Assembly (NCBI GenBank): GCA_026393975.1
Contig: JAPKZD010000025.1
Location: 1-64,000, forward strand
Direction: 5' to 3'
DNA: 64,000 nt
From: Candidatus Aminicenantota bacterium
Lineage (GTDB): Bacteria > Acidobacteriota > Aminicenantia > Aminicenantales > Saccharicenantaceae
Under the pieces are notes generated by a model. That model ran no database searches. It worked only from the letters and a program-made list of their open reading frames with translations, and had not been told where the DNA came from. Positions 46,490 through 56,703 of the stretch are shown here, piece by piece. The translations under genes were made by a program, and so were the position numbers. Position 1 is the first letter of the stretch; each line of letters opens with the position of its first letter.

Positions 46490-49128
46490 TCGGCGAGCTT
46501 GAACAGGGCCCGGAACCCCGGGTCTTTTCTGATGGGCAAGTAATCCGGCAGGATGACCGGAAAGAAGGGGTCTGAATAACCCTTATCCAAGGCCTTCTTC
46601 AGCAAGCCGACGGCCTGCTCGGCCTGCCCTAGCTGGGCGTAGAGTCCGGCAAGATCGAGGAGGGCATGGGCGTCGTCGGCCGCGGCGGCCAGCGCCTTAT
46701 TCAGATAGGCACGAGCTTCGCCGGCCCTTCCCGAAACCGCGTTCAGCATCCCGAGCAGGGGGTAGTAGTCCTTGGCGTTCAGCTTGCCCTTCCCGAGTTC
46801 CTTCAGCAATGACGCTTCGGCCTCCGTTGCAACCTTCTTGGCCTCTTCCCGGTTCCCGGCCTCCTTGAGCGCCACGGCGAGGTCAAAGGCGTTAACCGCC
46901 GGATCGCCGGCCATCCCGCCTTGGGGTCCAAGCTCGGCGACCCGCCGATAGCAGGGCACCGCTTCGGCCGCCTTCCCCGCCGCGAGAAGCATGTGGGCGA
47001 GGTTGGGCAGGGCATAGGGGTGTCCGGGCTCGAGCTCGACGGCCTTCCGCAGCTCTTTCTCTGCTTCCGGAAATTTCTCCTGGACTGCGAGAGTGTATCC
47101 CAGGATCGAATGAGTGTTGGCTAATTCGGGGGCCATGGCCACGTAGCGCCTGGCCGTCGTTTCCGCCGCCCGAATGTCTTTTTGAAAAAGGTTCTGGCAG
47201 TACCAGAGATTGAGGAGGGGGATGGAATTGTGCGGGGCCAGCCCGGCGGCCTTTTCGAACATCGCCGCGGCCTCGTCGTAGCGGCCGAGGGACTGCAGGA
47301 TCCTCCCGGCGTTGTTCCAGGCCGGCATGAAATCGGGATAGAGTTCCCGGAGCATACGGTATTCCTCGAGCGCCCCGGCCGGGTCCTTGTCCACGAATTG
47401 CTTGTTCACGGCCTTGAGCTTGAGCAGGTCGCGCGGCGGATAGGCCTGGGCTTCGGCGTTCTTCAAGGCCTGACGGAGCATCTCCTGGCCCTTCTCTTCC
47501 TGCCGCAGGAACTGGATCAGGAGGAGCCCCAGCGAGCCGCGGGCTTCGACGAATTCGGGGTCCTTTTCGAGGGCCAGCTCGAAGAACTTGGCCGCCTCCG
47601 GGAACTTGCTTTCCTGCCACCTGGCCAGGCCCAGGGAAAACTCTTTCAGGGCCTCCCAGGACGATGTCGTCACTTCGCTGACGGGCCTGTTGGCTTTTTC
47701 AATGCTGCGGATCGACTCGCCCAGCCGGGAGCGCAGCTTTTCGGACAGCGCGTCGATAGCCCGGAGAAGGACTTCCTCCCGGCCTTTGGCGGTGACGCGG
47801 ATCCGGTCGACGTGCCGGTGCTTGACCGGGTCGATGACGATGGCCTGGAGCTCGTAGGCGTCGCCGGCGGAAAGGATGCGCGGCAGGACGAAGGCTCGGA
47901 CCCCGCCGAAGTGGCAGAGTTCGTAGCCGAGGGCCTCGTCGACCTTCGACGCGGGGTCCTTCCTCATCAGCCGCAGGGTCTCGCTGATCTGGGGCTTATC
48001 GAAGATGGCCACGTAAGGCGACTGTTGCAGGGCGGCCTCGATGGCTGTCCGCAAGGCTAAGTCAAAGACTTGGTCGCCGGTGAGATTCTCGACGTCGGCC
48101 ACCATGAGCTTATCGCGGTTCTCGAAGGCCAGTCCGGGCCGGCTGAGAAGCCAGACGGCGACCGTGACGGCGGCCAGGGAAAGCGCCCCAGCGGCGATCC
48201 AGACGGGTCTCGGCCGGCGTCGGAACGACAGCCTTTTCGCCGTCGGAAAAGCGCGGGCGCTCATCGCCTCTCTCAGACCGCGGAGCTCGCCGGCCATCTC
48301 CCGGGCTGAGGCGTATCTCTTGTCCGGATCCTTGGCCAGGGCCTTGCGGATGACATGGGAGAGCTCGGCCGGAAAGCCCGGCCGCAAGTCCTTCGTCGGG
48401 CGGGGCTCGTCGTGAACGATGGCGTTGAGGACGGCCCGGTCGCTGTCGCGGCCGAAGGGGAGAGCGCCCGTTGCCATCTCGTAGAGGACGACGCCGAGCG
48501 ACCAGACGTCCGTTCGGGCGTCGACCTCGTCGCCGCGGGCCTGTTCGGGGGACATGTAGGCCACCGTGCCCACGGTTGTCCCCGTGACGGTCATCCGGGC
48601 CTCGCCGGTGAGCTTGGCCAGGCCGAAATCGAGGATCTTAGCCAGCCCGTCGGAGGTGACCATGATGTTCCCCGGCTTGATGTCGCGGTGGACGATGCTG
48701 TACTCGTGGGCCTTGGCCAGCCCGTCGGCGATTTCGGACGCGATCCTGATCGCCTCGACCGGCGCCAGGGCTCCGCGGCCGAGTTTGTCCTTCAGGCTTT
48801 CGCCCTGATAGCAAGCCATGACGATATAGAGGCCGCCGTCCTCGGATTCGTCGACTTCGTGGATGGTGCAGATGTTCGGATGGTCGAGGCTCGACGCGGC
48901 CCGGGCTTCGTGGATGAAACGTTCGCGGGCTTCGGTGTCCGCGGTCAGTCCGGGCGGCAGGAACTTGAGGGCAACCGTCCGCTTGAGGCGGAGGTCCTCG
49001 GCCTCGTAGACGACGCCCATGCCGCCCCGGCCGAGCTTGCGGACGATGCGGTACTTGCCGGCCACGGTCTGTCCGGGTTGGACCTCGGCGGCGGCAATTT
49101 TCAGCGTCCTGGTCGGGACATCCCCCAA
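46486..49128 (-). CDS. Serine/threonine protein kinase with C-terminal TPR repeats
   Basis: 'GRGGMGVVYEAEDLRLKRTVALKFL', 'HRDIKPGNIMV', 'DFGLAKL', TPR repeats. Confidence 0.95.
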   Translation of the reverse strand: MGDVPTRTLKIAAAEVQPGQTVAGKYRIVRKLGRGGMGVVYEAEDLRLKRTVALKFLPPGLTADTEARERFIHEARAASSLDHPNICTIHEVDESEDGGLYIVMACYQGESLKDKLGRGALAPVEAIRIASEIADGLAKAHEYSIVHRDIKPGNIMVTSDGLAKILDFGLAKLTGEARMTVTGTTVGTVAYMSPEQARGDEVDARTDVWSLGVVLYEMATGALPFGRDSDRAVLNAIVHDEPRPTKDLRPGFPAELSHVIRKALAKDPDKRYASAREMAGELRGLREAMSARAFPTAKRLSFRRRPRPVWIAAGALSLAAVTVAVWLLSRPGLAFENRDKLMVADVENLTGDQVFDLALRTAIEAALQQSPYVAIFDKPQISETLRLMRKDPASKVDEALGYELCHFGGVRAFVLPRILSAGDAYELQAIVIDPVKHRHVDRIRVTAKGREEVLLRAIDALSEKLRSRLGESIRSIEKANRPVSEVTTSSWEALKEFSLGLARWQESKFPEAAKFFELALEKDPEFVEARGSLGLLLIQFLRQEEKGQEMLRQALKNAEAQAYPPRDLLKLKAVNKQFVDKDPAGALEEYRMLRELYPDFMPAWNNAGRILQSLGRYDEAAAMFEKAAGLAPHNSIPLLNLWYCQNLFQKDIRAAETTARRYVAMAPELANTHSILGYTLAVQEKFPEAEKELRKAVELEPGHPYALPNLAHMLLAAGKAAEAVPCYRRVAELGPQGGMAGDPAVNAFDLAVALKEAGNREEAKKVATEAEASLLKELGKGKLNAKDYYPLLGMLNAVSGRAGEARAYLNKALAAAADDAHALLDLAGLYAQLGQAEQAVGLLKKALDKGYSDPFFPVILPDYLPIRKDPGFRALFKLAD

Positions 49129-49395
49129 TTTCCCCTCCGATCAGCCGATGGGAAGGATAACAACTCCGGGTTCTGGAGTCAAATCCTAGAAAGAGTCTCT
49201 TCGACGAAAGCCCTGGATTAGGTTTTTCCGCCTTCGCAGCAAAGTGATGGACTCGCCCCTTTCACCACGAATATGCAGTTTGTAAGAAGAACCAGTTAGC
49301 GGCGGCCGCCGGTTCGGTATTCTCCACGAAACTTCCCGGGAAAAACCTGCCATAGCCGCCCATCAAATCGAGGTGGTTCCAAGGGCCAGTGAATA

Positions 49396-49923
49396 TTATT
49401 TCTTTCTGCAAATATACATCTCATTAATATCGGTTTTTCCCTTCTTGATTGATTTGGCATATTTCTTTAATTGTCTTTCAACAGCTGGAAGAAATCTTTC
49501 GTCAGGGGCGTGCTCATACTCTTTTCTGCCTCCAGCATGAAGATCTGAGATCACCACCGATCCTCCGTTTTTACATACTCTGAACATCTCATGCATGGCT
49601 TTGGGCATATTTTTCATATGATGCAAAGAATGATAAGAAAAAACAGCGTCAAAGCTCGCCTTTTTAAAAGGCGTCTTTACAGCATTGATTCGCCTTGCTT
49701 GAAACGAGCCCTTCAACTTCTTGCCGGCGGCTTCCTCTCTGCTTTTATGAACCGCCAACGGGGAAGAGTCAATGCCCGTTACGTCAAATCCTCGTTTGGC
49801 CAAATAAAAGGACATGCATCCGCATTCTCCCAGGCCCACATCCAGAATTCGTCCTCTTCTGAGTCGAGAAAGTTTCAATAATTGTTTTCTGCCTTCCAGA
49901 TCATCCATCGACATCTTGGGCAA
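49396..49923 (-). CDS. Class I SAM-dependent methyltransferase
   Basis: 'GRILDVGLGECGCMSFYLAKRGFDVTGIDSS', 'FSYHSLHHMKN'. Confidence 0.88.
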   Translation of the reverse strand: MPKMSMDDLEGRKQLLKLSRLRRGRILDVGLGECGCMSFYLAKRGFDVTGIDSSPLAVHKSREEAAGKKLKGSFQARRINAVKTPFKKASFDAVFSYHSLHHMKNMPKAMHEMFRVCKNGGSVVISDLHAGGRKEYEHAPDERFLPAVERQLKKYAKSIKKGKTDINEMYICRKK

Positions 49924-49958
49924 ACTCCTTTCTATATGGTGGGGGCGATTCCCTGCTT

Positions 49959-50843
49959 TTATCGAATGGCTGGAATCAGCAGCAGAGACACACCGGCATG
50001 TCTGGCGATATTATGGCTCACGCTGCCGAGGAAAATTTCGCGGATGTATCCCTTTCCCTGGCTGCCCATGACGATGAGCGAATAGTTGCCGGTTGCGGCC
50101 TCGTTCAGGATTTCCGCTGTCGGTATGCCATAAGGTATTTTCGTCTGGATGCGGCTCGCTCGCTTTTTCAGAAGCCGCTCTCTCAGCATCTCGATTCTTC
50201 CCGCATCGATCTTGTTGAATTCATCGAGTTTGTGCGAGAGATGTTTATCGATCTTCGTTTTGTCCTGGACATGCATGATGGTGACCGATGGGCACCCGTT
50301 TTCAACCATCTTTTCAACGTGATCGAAGGCCCGCTGCGCGGTATCGGAAAAATCGGTGCAATAGAGGACATTTGTTAGGTAGTCCGAGCATGAAGCCTCA
50401 ACGCAGGTTTCGCCGGCGTTTTTCACGATGCGCGTTTTGACCAGCAAAAGGGGCCGCGTAAAACTGTGAAGCACCTCCGAGGCGGTGCCGCCGAGTTTGA
50501 ACAGCACGTGATCCGCCATGCTTTCACCGTGAGATCCCATGACAATCAGCGAGGCGTCCTTCTGTTCCGCGACCCTGTGGATCTCCTCCGATGGTACGCC
50601 CGGCGCCAGTTCGATGACCGCGTCAAGCCCCTGGGCTTCAAGCTTCTTTTTCTGCTCGAGCAGAAAGGGTTCGACCTTCGACGCGATGAGGTATTTGAGA
50701 TCGTCAAGATACCGTATCCCCAAGGCGTATGTGAGAAAAACCTTTTTCACGCCGAGCCTTTTTAATCCGATGACGCATTCCACAAGGGCATTTGAGGCCG
50801 GCGATAAATCCGTCGCTAACACGATTGTCTTGAACATGATCAT
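49959..50843 (-). CDS. Tandem-domain universal stress protein
   Basis: Two USP domains; 'LIVMGSHGESMADHVLFKLGGTASEVLHSFTRPLLLV', 'LIVMGSQGKGYIREIFLGSVSHNIARHAGVSLLLIP'. Confidence 0.92.
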   Translation of the reverse strand: MIMFKTIVLATDLSPASNALVECVIGLKRLGVKKVFLTYALGIRYLDDLKYLIASKVEPFLLEQKKKLEAQGLDAVIELAPGVPSEEIHRVAEQKDASLIVMGSHGESMADHVLFKLGGTASEVLHSFTRPLLLVKTRIVKNAGETCVEASCSDYLTNVLYCTDFSDTAQRAFDHVEKMVENGCPSVTIMHVQDKTKIDKHLSHKLDEFNKIDAGRIEMLRERLLKKRASRIQTKIPYGIPTAEILNEAATGNYSLIVMGSQGKGYIREIFLGSVSHNIARHAGVSLLLIPAIR

Positions 50844-50848
50844 CCTCT

Positions 50849-51919
50849 TTATGTTTCCATCGCTGTTTCTTCAACGCGGAAGTATCTCTTTTTGAAATAT
50901 AGCGCCACGTTCACCAGCCCGATAAGCACCGGCACTTCCACGAGCGGCCCGATGACCGCGGCGAACGCCACGCCCGAGTTAATGCCGAAGACGGCCACTG
51001 CGACGGCGATGGCCAGTTCGAAATTGTTGCTGGCCGCCGTAAAAGAGAGCGTCGCGGTGATCGGATACCCGGCCCCGATCCTCTTGCTCATGAAGAAGCT
51101 CACAAGAAACATCACCACGAAATAGATGAGGAGCGGAATAGCGATCCGGACAACATCGAGGGGTATCTTGACAATATACTCGCCCTTCAGGCTGAACATG
51201 ACAATAATGGTGAAAAGGAGTGCGATCAGCGTGATCGGGCTGATTCTTGGGATGAATTTCGTCTGGTACCATTCTTTGCCTTTGATCTTGATGAGGGTGA
51301 AGCGGGTGATCATCCCGGCCAGGAACGGAATGCCCAGGTAAATAAAAACGCTTTCCGCAATCTGGCCGATAGTGATGTTTACGGTACTACCTTTGAGGCC
51401 GAAGAGCGGCGGCAGGACGCTTATGAAAAACCAAGCGTAGACGCTGAAAAAGAGCACTTGAAATATGCTGTTGAAAGCCACCAGCCCCGCGGCGTATTCC
51501 GTATCACCCTTGGCTAGATCGTTCCAGACGATAACCATAGCGATACAGCGCGCCAGCCCGATCATGATCAAACCGACCATGTATTCGGGATACCCTCTGA
51601 GAAAGGTGATGGCCAGAAAAAACATCAATACGGGGCCCACGATCCAGTTCTGTACCAAGGAAAGGCCGAGCACCCTCCAATTTTTAAAGACATCGCCCAG
51701 TTCCTCATATTTAACTTTTGCCAGGGGCGGGTACATCATCAAGATAAGCCCGATGGCGATGGGGATGTTGGTGGTTCCCACGCTGAACTTAGCATTAAAC
51801 GAGGCCACTGCGCCGGGAATCAAATAACCGATAAGCACTCCCAGGGCCATAGCGGTAAAAATCCAGAGCGTGAGATAGCGATCAAGAAATGACAGTTTTT
51901 TTGATACGGATTCAGTCAT
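50849..51919 (-). CDS. arsB: ACR3-family arsenite efflux permease
   Basis: '[23 protein letters not shown]', '[44 protein letters not shown]'. Confidence 0.95.
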   Translation of the reverse strand: MTESVSKKLSFLDRYLTLWIFTAMALGVLIGYLIPGAVASFNAKFSVGTTNIPIAIGLILMMYPPLAKVKYEELGDVFKNWRVLGLSLVQNWIVGPVLMFFLAITFLRGYPEYMVGLIMIGLARCIAMVIVWNDLAKGDTEYAAGLVAFNSIFQVLFFSVYAWFFISVLPPLFGLKGSTVNITIGQIAESVFIYLGIPFLAGMITRFTLIKIKGKEWYQTKFIPRISPITLIALLFTIIVMFSLKGEYIVKIPLDVVRIAIPLLIYFVVMFLVSFFMSKRIGAGYPITATLSFTAASNNFELAIAVAVAVFGINSGVAFAAVIGPLVEVPVLIGLVNVALYFKKRYFRVEETAMET

Positions 51920-51960
51920 ATGAAATCTCTTTGACGATCATAATCGCTAACGACCTTCCT

Positions 51961-53811
51961 TTAGATTTCTCCTGAGTTCAACGCCGGCCCTTCGGGACAG
52001 CATTCCCTCTGGAACAACGCTTCCGCGACCTGTTTCAATCTCGGCAATCCGATGATCTCATCATCGAACATGGGGATCTTGAAGACGGGCAATTGGAAGA
52101 GTTTATTGGCGATCTCGAGGTAGTGCTGCTGCATCTCGGCTCTTCGGTGGAAGAAGTCCGAGTTCTTGTCGCCGTTCTCAAGCACGTTGTTCGCGATAAC
52201 CGCCTGAACGTCGATTCCGGCCAGGCTTAGATCATCCAGTGTTCGTTTGGCTTCGTGGATCGGCGTGTACTCGGGATAAAAGACAAGCATGAAGGCGCTA
52301 GTGGCGGGGTCTTTGAGCTTCCCAAGGAGGGACTCGAGCTTTCTTTGCGCCCTATCGGAGGCGCCTCCCTCCTTTTTGATTTGGACCATCAATTCCACCT
52401 GCCGGGCGTAATCATAGGGGAGCTCCAGGAGCCTGAGGGTGTGCCCTGTCGGCGCCGTGTCGAACACGATGTACTCGAAGTCGCCGTTTTCAACGACGCC
52501 CGCGAATTCTTCGAAGACGGCCATCTCTTCTGTGCAGGGCGACTCCAATTCCTCCTTGAGCGCGATGAGCATGTCGTCGGAATATCCCGACCGTACGGCG
52601 TCGTCGATGATCTTCTTCTTATATGTTTCCACGCTCTTCTTCTGATCGATGCGGGCCGCGCTCAGATAGGGCAGGGACTTTGTCTGCCCGATCGAGTCCC
52701 CAATCGGCTCGTCGAGCACCTGCCCGATGTGGGCCGCCGGGTCGGTCGTGACCAGAAGCGTCTTCTGCCGGTTGCCCGCCAGATGCGCCGCCACGGCGCA
52801 GGCGGTCACGGTCTTCCCCACGCCGCCCTTGCCGGTGATGATCACGATTCTCGTATCGCGTTTTTTTTGGATGATATGGGTTAGAGCCTCGCCGTCCGCG
52901 AACTGATCAAACGTCCCCGGCTGATGGAAGCCTTCCGTGACGGCGGTCTTTTTCCCCTCGAACACGACGCCGGCGAAGTCCGTGATGGCCGGCAGGCCCT
53001 TGATCTCGCCGCTTTGAAGAGTCACTCGACTCGAGGGATAGGGCAAGGCTTTTTCGATCATCCCGAGATAGCGTGCCTGCAGGGCAGACAGGTTGGCGTA
53101 GCGGCTATGGACGATTTCGTCGTCCGGGTAGATTCCGTTTATGATGACGCGGAAATTCCGTATGCCCAGCGTGTTCAGCTCGTCGCGGGCGCGCAGGGTC
53201 TCGGCCAAAGAGGTTTTTTCCGGCTTCAGGACGAGATAAAACGTAGTGCGGGAACCGTCCCGCATCGCGGCGATCGCCCGGTCGTATTTTTCCTTCGCGC
53301 CTTGAATGGACGACACCGGGCCGATACAGGTCTGCCCGGAGCCTTTCGCGCTTTCCTCGATGTGCTTAGACCAGTCCACCGGCAATTCCAGCAGGCGGAT
53401 CGTGTGGCCGGTGGGCGCCGTGTCGAAGACGACGAGATCGAATTCCTCGCTGACCAGAAAGTCGGTAAACCGGTCGAAGGCCGCGATCTCAGTGGTGCAG
53501 GCGCTTCGGAACTGCTCTTCGAGGACCTTCATGATGTCGTCGGGCATGACACCGCGCATCGGCCCGATGACCTTTTCTCGGTATTCCTCCGTGGCGGCAT
53601 CGGGATCGATGTCCATAGCGGAGAGATTAGCGATGATCGGTGTGACCGTATGCCCGATCCGCGTTTCGAAAATGTCTCCCAGGTTGCTGGCCGGGTCGGT
53701 CGAAATGATCAGGGTCTTTTTCCCCCGCATGGCGTTGTACACAGCGGTCGTGGCGGCCATCGTGGTTTTCCCCACGCCGCCCTTTCCCGAAAAAAACAGA
53801 AAATCAGTCAT
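51961..53811 (-). CDS. arsA: Arsenical pump-driving ATPase, two P-loop domains
   Basis: 'FSGKGGVGKTTMAA' and 'ITGKGGVGKTVTA'; two 'DTAPTGHT[IL]RLLELP'. Confidence 0.96.
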   Translation of the reverse strand: MTDFLFFSGKGGVGKTTMAATTAVYNAMRGKKTLIISTDPASNLGDIFETRIGHTVTPIIANLSAMDIDPDAATEEYREKVIGPMRGVMPDDIMKVLEEQFRSACTTEIAAFDRFTDFLVSEEFDLVVFDTAPTGHTIRLLELPVDWSKHIEESAKGSGQTCIGPVSSIQGAKEKYDRAIAAMRDGSRTTFYLVLKPEKTSLAETLRARDELNTLGIRNFRVIINGIYPDDEIVHSRYANLSALQARYLGMIEKALPYPSSRVTLQSGEIKGLPAITDFAGVVFEGKKTAVTEGFHQPGTFDQFADGEALTHIIQKKRDTRIVIITGKGGVGKTVTACAVAAHLAGNRQKTLLVTTDPAAHIGQVLDEPIGDSIGQTKSLPYLSAARIDQKKSVETYKKKIIDDAVRSGYSDDMLIALKEELESPCTEEMAVFEEFAGVVENGDFEYIVFDTAPTGHTLRLLELPYDYARQVELMVQIKKEGGASDRAQRKLESLLGKLKDPATSAFMLVFYPEYTPIHEAKRTLDDLSLAGIDVQAVIANNVLENGDKNSDFFHRRAEMQQHYLEIANKLFQLPVFKIPMFDDEIIGLPRLKQVAEALFQRECCPEGPALNSGEI

Positions 53812-54042
53812 CTATATCTCCTCATCTCCTACGCTTTCCAGCAGAGCATTCGCTAAATCGTTAATGTTCTTATTGGGAACGTCTTTTACGGTCCTGGCCA
53901 TCTCTAGCGCATCACGTATCTCTTCCACGGCAATCCCGAGTTCACGGCATCGTTTATAGTGATAGCGGAGACATGGAAAGCAATTTCCCGCCAGAGACGC
54001 GCCCACAGCCACGAGCTCTCTTGTCTTTTCATCCAGAGGCAT
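53812..54042 (-). CDS. Carboxymuconolactone decarboxylase (AhpD-like) family small protein
   Basis: 'LVAVGASLAGNCFPCLRYHYKRCRELGIAVEEIRDALEMA' CxxC and distal His. Confidence 0.85.
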   Translation of the reverse strand: MPLDEKTRELVAVGASLAGNCFPCLRYHYKRCRELGIAVEEIRDALEMARTVKDVPNKNINDLANALLESVGDEEI

Positions 54043-54073
54043 AGCGTCTCTCTGCTTGATAGAAATGATGAGG

Positions 54074-54292
54074 TCAGCCGCAACAGCCGGTTCCGCCCCC
54101 GCCGCAGCACCCGCCGGATGCCCCTCCGCCCCCGGTCTTCTTCCCTAAGAAATTCACCCCAAAAAACTGTTGGCGGACGTCTTCGGAGCCGCATTTCGGA
54201 CAGGTTGCTTTTGCGTTCTGTTTTTCCTCCAGCGTCATCCTTTTTTCGAAAACATGGGTGCACCGCCGGCAGAGATATTCATAGGTTGGCAT
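54074..54292 (-). CDS. FmdB-family zinc ribbon protein with Cys/Gly-rich tail
   Basis: 'MPTYEYLCRRCTHVFEKRMTLEEKQNAKATCPKCGSEDVRQQFFGVNF...GGCCGGGGTGCCG'. Confidence 0.85.
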   Translation of the reverse strand: MPTYEYLCRRCTHVFEKRMTLEEKQNAKATCPKCGSEDVRQQFFGVNFLGKKTGGGGASGGCCGGGGTGCCG

Positions 54293-54592
54293 TTAGATCA
54301 CCTCTTTTAGAAGTTCTTCATATTTTGGATATCGGCCTTTGATGACCAATTTTCCTTCGACGAGAGTGATGGGCAGCGATTCCTTTCCCTCGGACATGAG
54401 GATATTTTTAACGACAGGATTGTTCATGAACCGCTTGGGTTGTTGGTTGAGGGCGATCCTCTCCGCGGAGAATCCGGCCTTCTTGAGTTTCTGGATCGTA
54501 TCCTGCAAAGTCGCAAGGTCCGGATCAGGCGCGGGCCCGCATACGCCTGTTGGGCAACACAAGGGCGGCTCGTAAATTTCGATGATCTTCAT
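54293..54592 (-). CDS. arsD: Arsenic metallochaperone
   Basis: 'MKIIEIYEPPLCCPTGVCGPAPDPDLATLQDTIQKLKKAGFSAERIALNQQPKRF' with conserved CC...C. Confidence 0.95.
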   Translation of the reverse strand: MKIIEIYEPPLCCPTGVCGPAPDPDLATLQDTIQKLKKAGFSAERIALNQQPKRFMNNPVVKNILMSEGKESLPITLVEGKLVIKGRYPKYEELLKEVI

Positions 54593-54966
54593 GACATGCT
54601 CCTTGCGACAGCCATTTTGGTTTGACAGTCGCCGGCCTTTTCCTTCTTTCTCAGGAGGGCCAAATCATGTCGATAAACATCGCGACTTCTTAAAACACCG
54701 TGCACGAGCTCATCGACATACTTCAGTCTGGATGATCCGTTGAGCGAATAAAAAGACCACTGTGCGATTTTTCTGTCCTTTACAAGATCGGCATTTCTTA
54801 AATAGGCCAGGTGCCGCGATATTTTTGTCTGGGTCGTTTCGAGAATATCCCCAATGTCGCAGACGCAAAGCTCCCGCTCATAAAGCAGATTGATGATGCG
54901 CAGGCGTGTCTCATCGGTGAGGGCGTTGAGAACTTTCAAATAATCTTCCATATCAAAAGCCTCCAC
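54589..54966 (-). CDS. arsR: ArsR-family metalloregulator
   Basis: 'LTDETRLRIINLLYERELCVCDIGDILETTQTKISRHLAYLRNADLV'; ATGA overlap with arsD. Confidence 0.94.
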   Translation of the reverse strand: MEAFDMEDYLKVLNALTDETRLRIINLLYERELCVCDIGDILETTQTKISRHLAYLRNADLVKDRKIAQWSFYSLNGSSRLKYVDELVHGVLRSRDVYRHDLALLRKKEKAGDCQTKMAVARSMS

Positions 54967-55090
54967 TGGAGCGATTTACGCGGCTTTCATCCGAGGAGGA
55001 TCCTTGGCTGTCCTTGCTTCTCAGTTCAATCATGGAGCCTCTTCGTGTTAGAAGACCAGGCGTGCAAGATTCCAATTTATAAATAATAAG

Positions 55091-55106
55091 ATGCGTTCTA
55101 ACGCAT
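55091..55106. promoter_or_regulatory. Putative ArsR operator
   Basis: Perfect inverted repeat ATGCGTT-ct-AACGCAT upstream of arsR-arsD operon. Confidence 0.55.
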
Positions 55107-55180
55107 ATGCACATATACAATAATAAGCCTCGCCGCCGTATTTGTCAAGGAGTTGATTGAATTAGGGCCAGACGAACGAG

Positions 55181-55447
55181 TTACTCTTCGCGAAGCTTCC
55201 TTATGACTTCATTTATCGCGTCGATATCCGGAAAAGAGATGGCCGCTACAGGGCACAGGCCAAGGCACCCACTGCAGCCGACGATACAATTAAATGGACG
55301 CGTGACCTTGGCCCTATTGTTCACCTCATCCCAGGTATAAACGCCCTGCTGACAGAATTGAAAGCAGACCTGGCAACCGTTGCACTTCGACTCGTCGACT
55401 GACGGATACCAAGGTATTTTATCTCTTGGGATGGGCTTTGAAGGCAA
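55181..55447 (-). CDS. 4Fe-4S dicluster ferredoxin
   Basis: 'CNGCQVCFQFCQQGVY' and 'CSGCLGLCPVAAI'. Confidence 0.85.
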   Translation of the reverse strand: MPSKPIPRDKIPWYPSVDESKCNGCQVCFQFCQQGVYTWDEVNNRAKVTRPFNCIVGCSGCLGLCPVAAISFPDIDAINEVIRKLREE

Positions 55448-55513
55448 GTGAGCTTCTCCGTTCAGAAAGTACCCAATAATCGTGCAAAGCTTTACTCGGC
55501 AAGTTCTTCAATA

Positions 55514-55687
55514 TTATCCGCAGCAGGAATTACGCTTTTCTTTTGGAGAATCTTTGCCCTTATCGTCTTCTTTTTTTTCTTCCGGGATCTCTTCGATGAC
55601 AAAGCTGCCGCAACAGGGGCTCTTTTTCGTATTGTTGCGTCCGGTCAAGCGTGCGAATAGTCCCTTCTTTTCGTCTTCATTTTTCAT
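55514..55687 (-). CDS. Small CC-motif protein (57 aa), putative thiol/metalloid-binding
   Basis: MKNEDEKKGLFARLTGRNNTKKSPCCGSFVIEEIPEEKKEDDKGKDSPKEKRNSCCG*; below the 60-aa cut-off of the ORF track. Confidence 0.75.
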   Translation of the reverse strand: MKNEDEKKGLFARLTGRNNTKKSPCCGSFVIEEIPEEKKEDDKGKDSPKEKRNSCCG

Positions 55688-55733
55688 AATCCTGTTTCTC
55701 CTTGTTGTTCCATAATAAGATATTTTGATGGAT

Positions 55734-56627
55734 TTATGTCAGCATATTGAAAATCAGTCCAGACAGTACGGCCGAAATAAATACGATCACGACAAAAGCG
55801 ATAATGATCTTTTTCTTGAATATGCTGGCCAGCATGGTCAGTTCCGGGATGGCGACGCCGGCCCCGCTGATGATCAAGGCAATGACGGCGCCAATGCTCG
55901 CCCCCTTATTCATCATTGCCAGGCCGATGGGAATCGCCGATTCGACGCGAATATACAGCGGCAAGCCGATCAAGGCCACAATGATGACTGAAAATGGGTT
56001 TTTGGCTCCGGCCACTTTGGCCAGGAGGTCTTCAGGGAGATATCCGTAAATAGCCGCCCCGATCCCAACGCCGACGATCATGTAGACAAAGACCGACTTG
56101 AAATCTCCCCAGGCTTTTAGGAAAGAAGCTTTGAGACGGTTCTTGAACCCTTTAGGGACCTCCTGATTTAGTTCGGGACCGTCTCTTTTCAGTCGGACAT
56201 GTTTGACTTGATCGGACCAACCCATTTTTTCGAGGATGACCCCGAAGATAACGGCAAAAGCCGAGGTCAAGATGAGAAATCCCACGGCGACTTTCCAGCC
56301 CATAAAGGCGATGAGCAATGTAAAGACCAAAGGGTCCATCAACGGAGAAGAGATGACGAAAGACATTACGGTGCCGAAGGGGACTCCGGCCTGGAGGAAG
56401 ACGAGAGTCATCGGGACGGTGGAGCAGGCGCAAAAAGGCGTCACCGCCCCAAAAAGCACTCCCAGAATATTGCCCCAGAGGCCTTTGCCGGACATCCATT
56501 TCTTTATTTTGTCCTGCGAAATATACATGAAGGCCAAGGCCACAATCGTACTGATCCCAATAAACAGCACCGCAAGTTCGGCCATAATGGTCAAAAAATA
56601 CTTGATTGTCTCGATGAGCGTGTTCAA
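55734..56627 (-). CDS. ArsP-like/DUF318 permease (TTG start proposed)
   Basis: 'LFGAVTPFCACSTVPMTLVFLQAGVPFGTVMSFVISSPLMDPL', 'IGLPLYIRVESAIPIGLAMMNKGASIGAVIALIISGAG'. Confidence 0.85.
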   Translation of the reverse strand: MNTLIETIKYFLTIMAELAVLFIGISTIVALAFMYISQDKIKKWMSGKGLWGNILGVLFGAVTPFCACSTVPMTLVFLQAGVPFGTVMSFVISSPLMDPLVFTLLIAFMGWKVAVGFLILTSAFAVIFGVILEKMGWSDQVKHVRLKRDGPELNQEVPKGFKNRLKASFLKAWGDFKSVFVYMIVGVGIGAAIYGYLPEDLLAKVAGAKNPFSVIIVALIGLPLYIRVESAIPIGLAMMNKGASIGAVIALIISGAGVAIPELTMLASIFKKKIIIAFVVIVFISAVLSGLIFNMLT

Positions 56628-56703
56628 GACGCTGCTCTTTCCGGTTCTTTGACCTTCACGGGATCGACCTGTCCGCCCTTCCAAGTCAGCTCGGCGATGG
56701 CGT

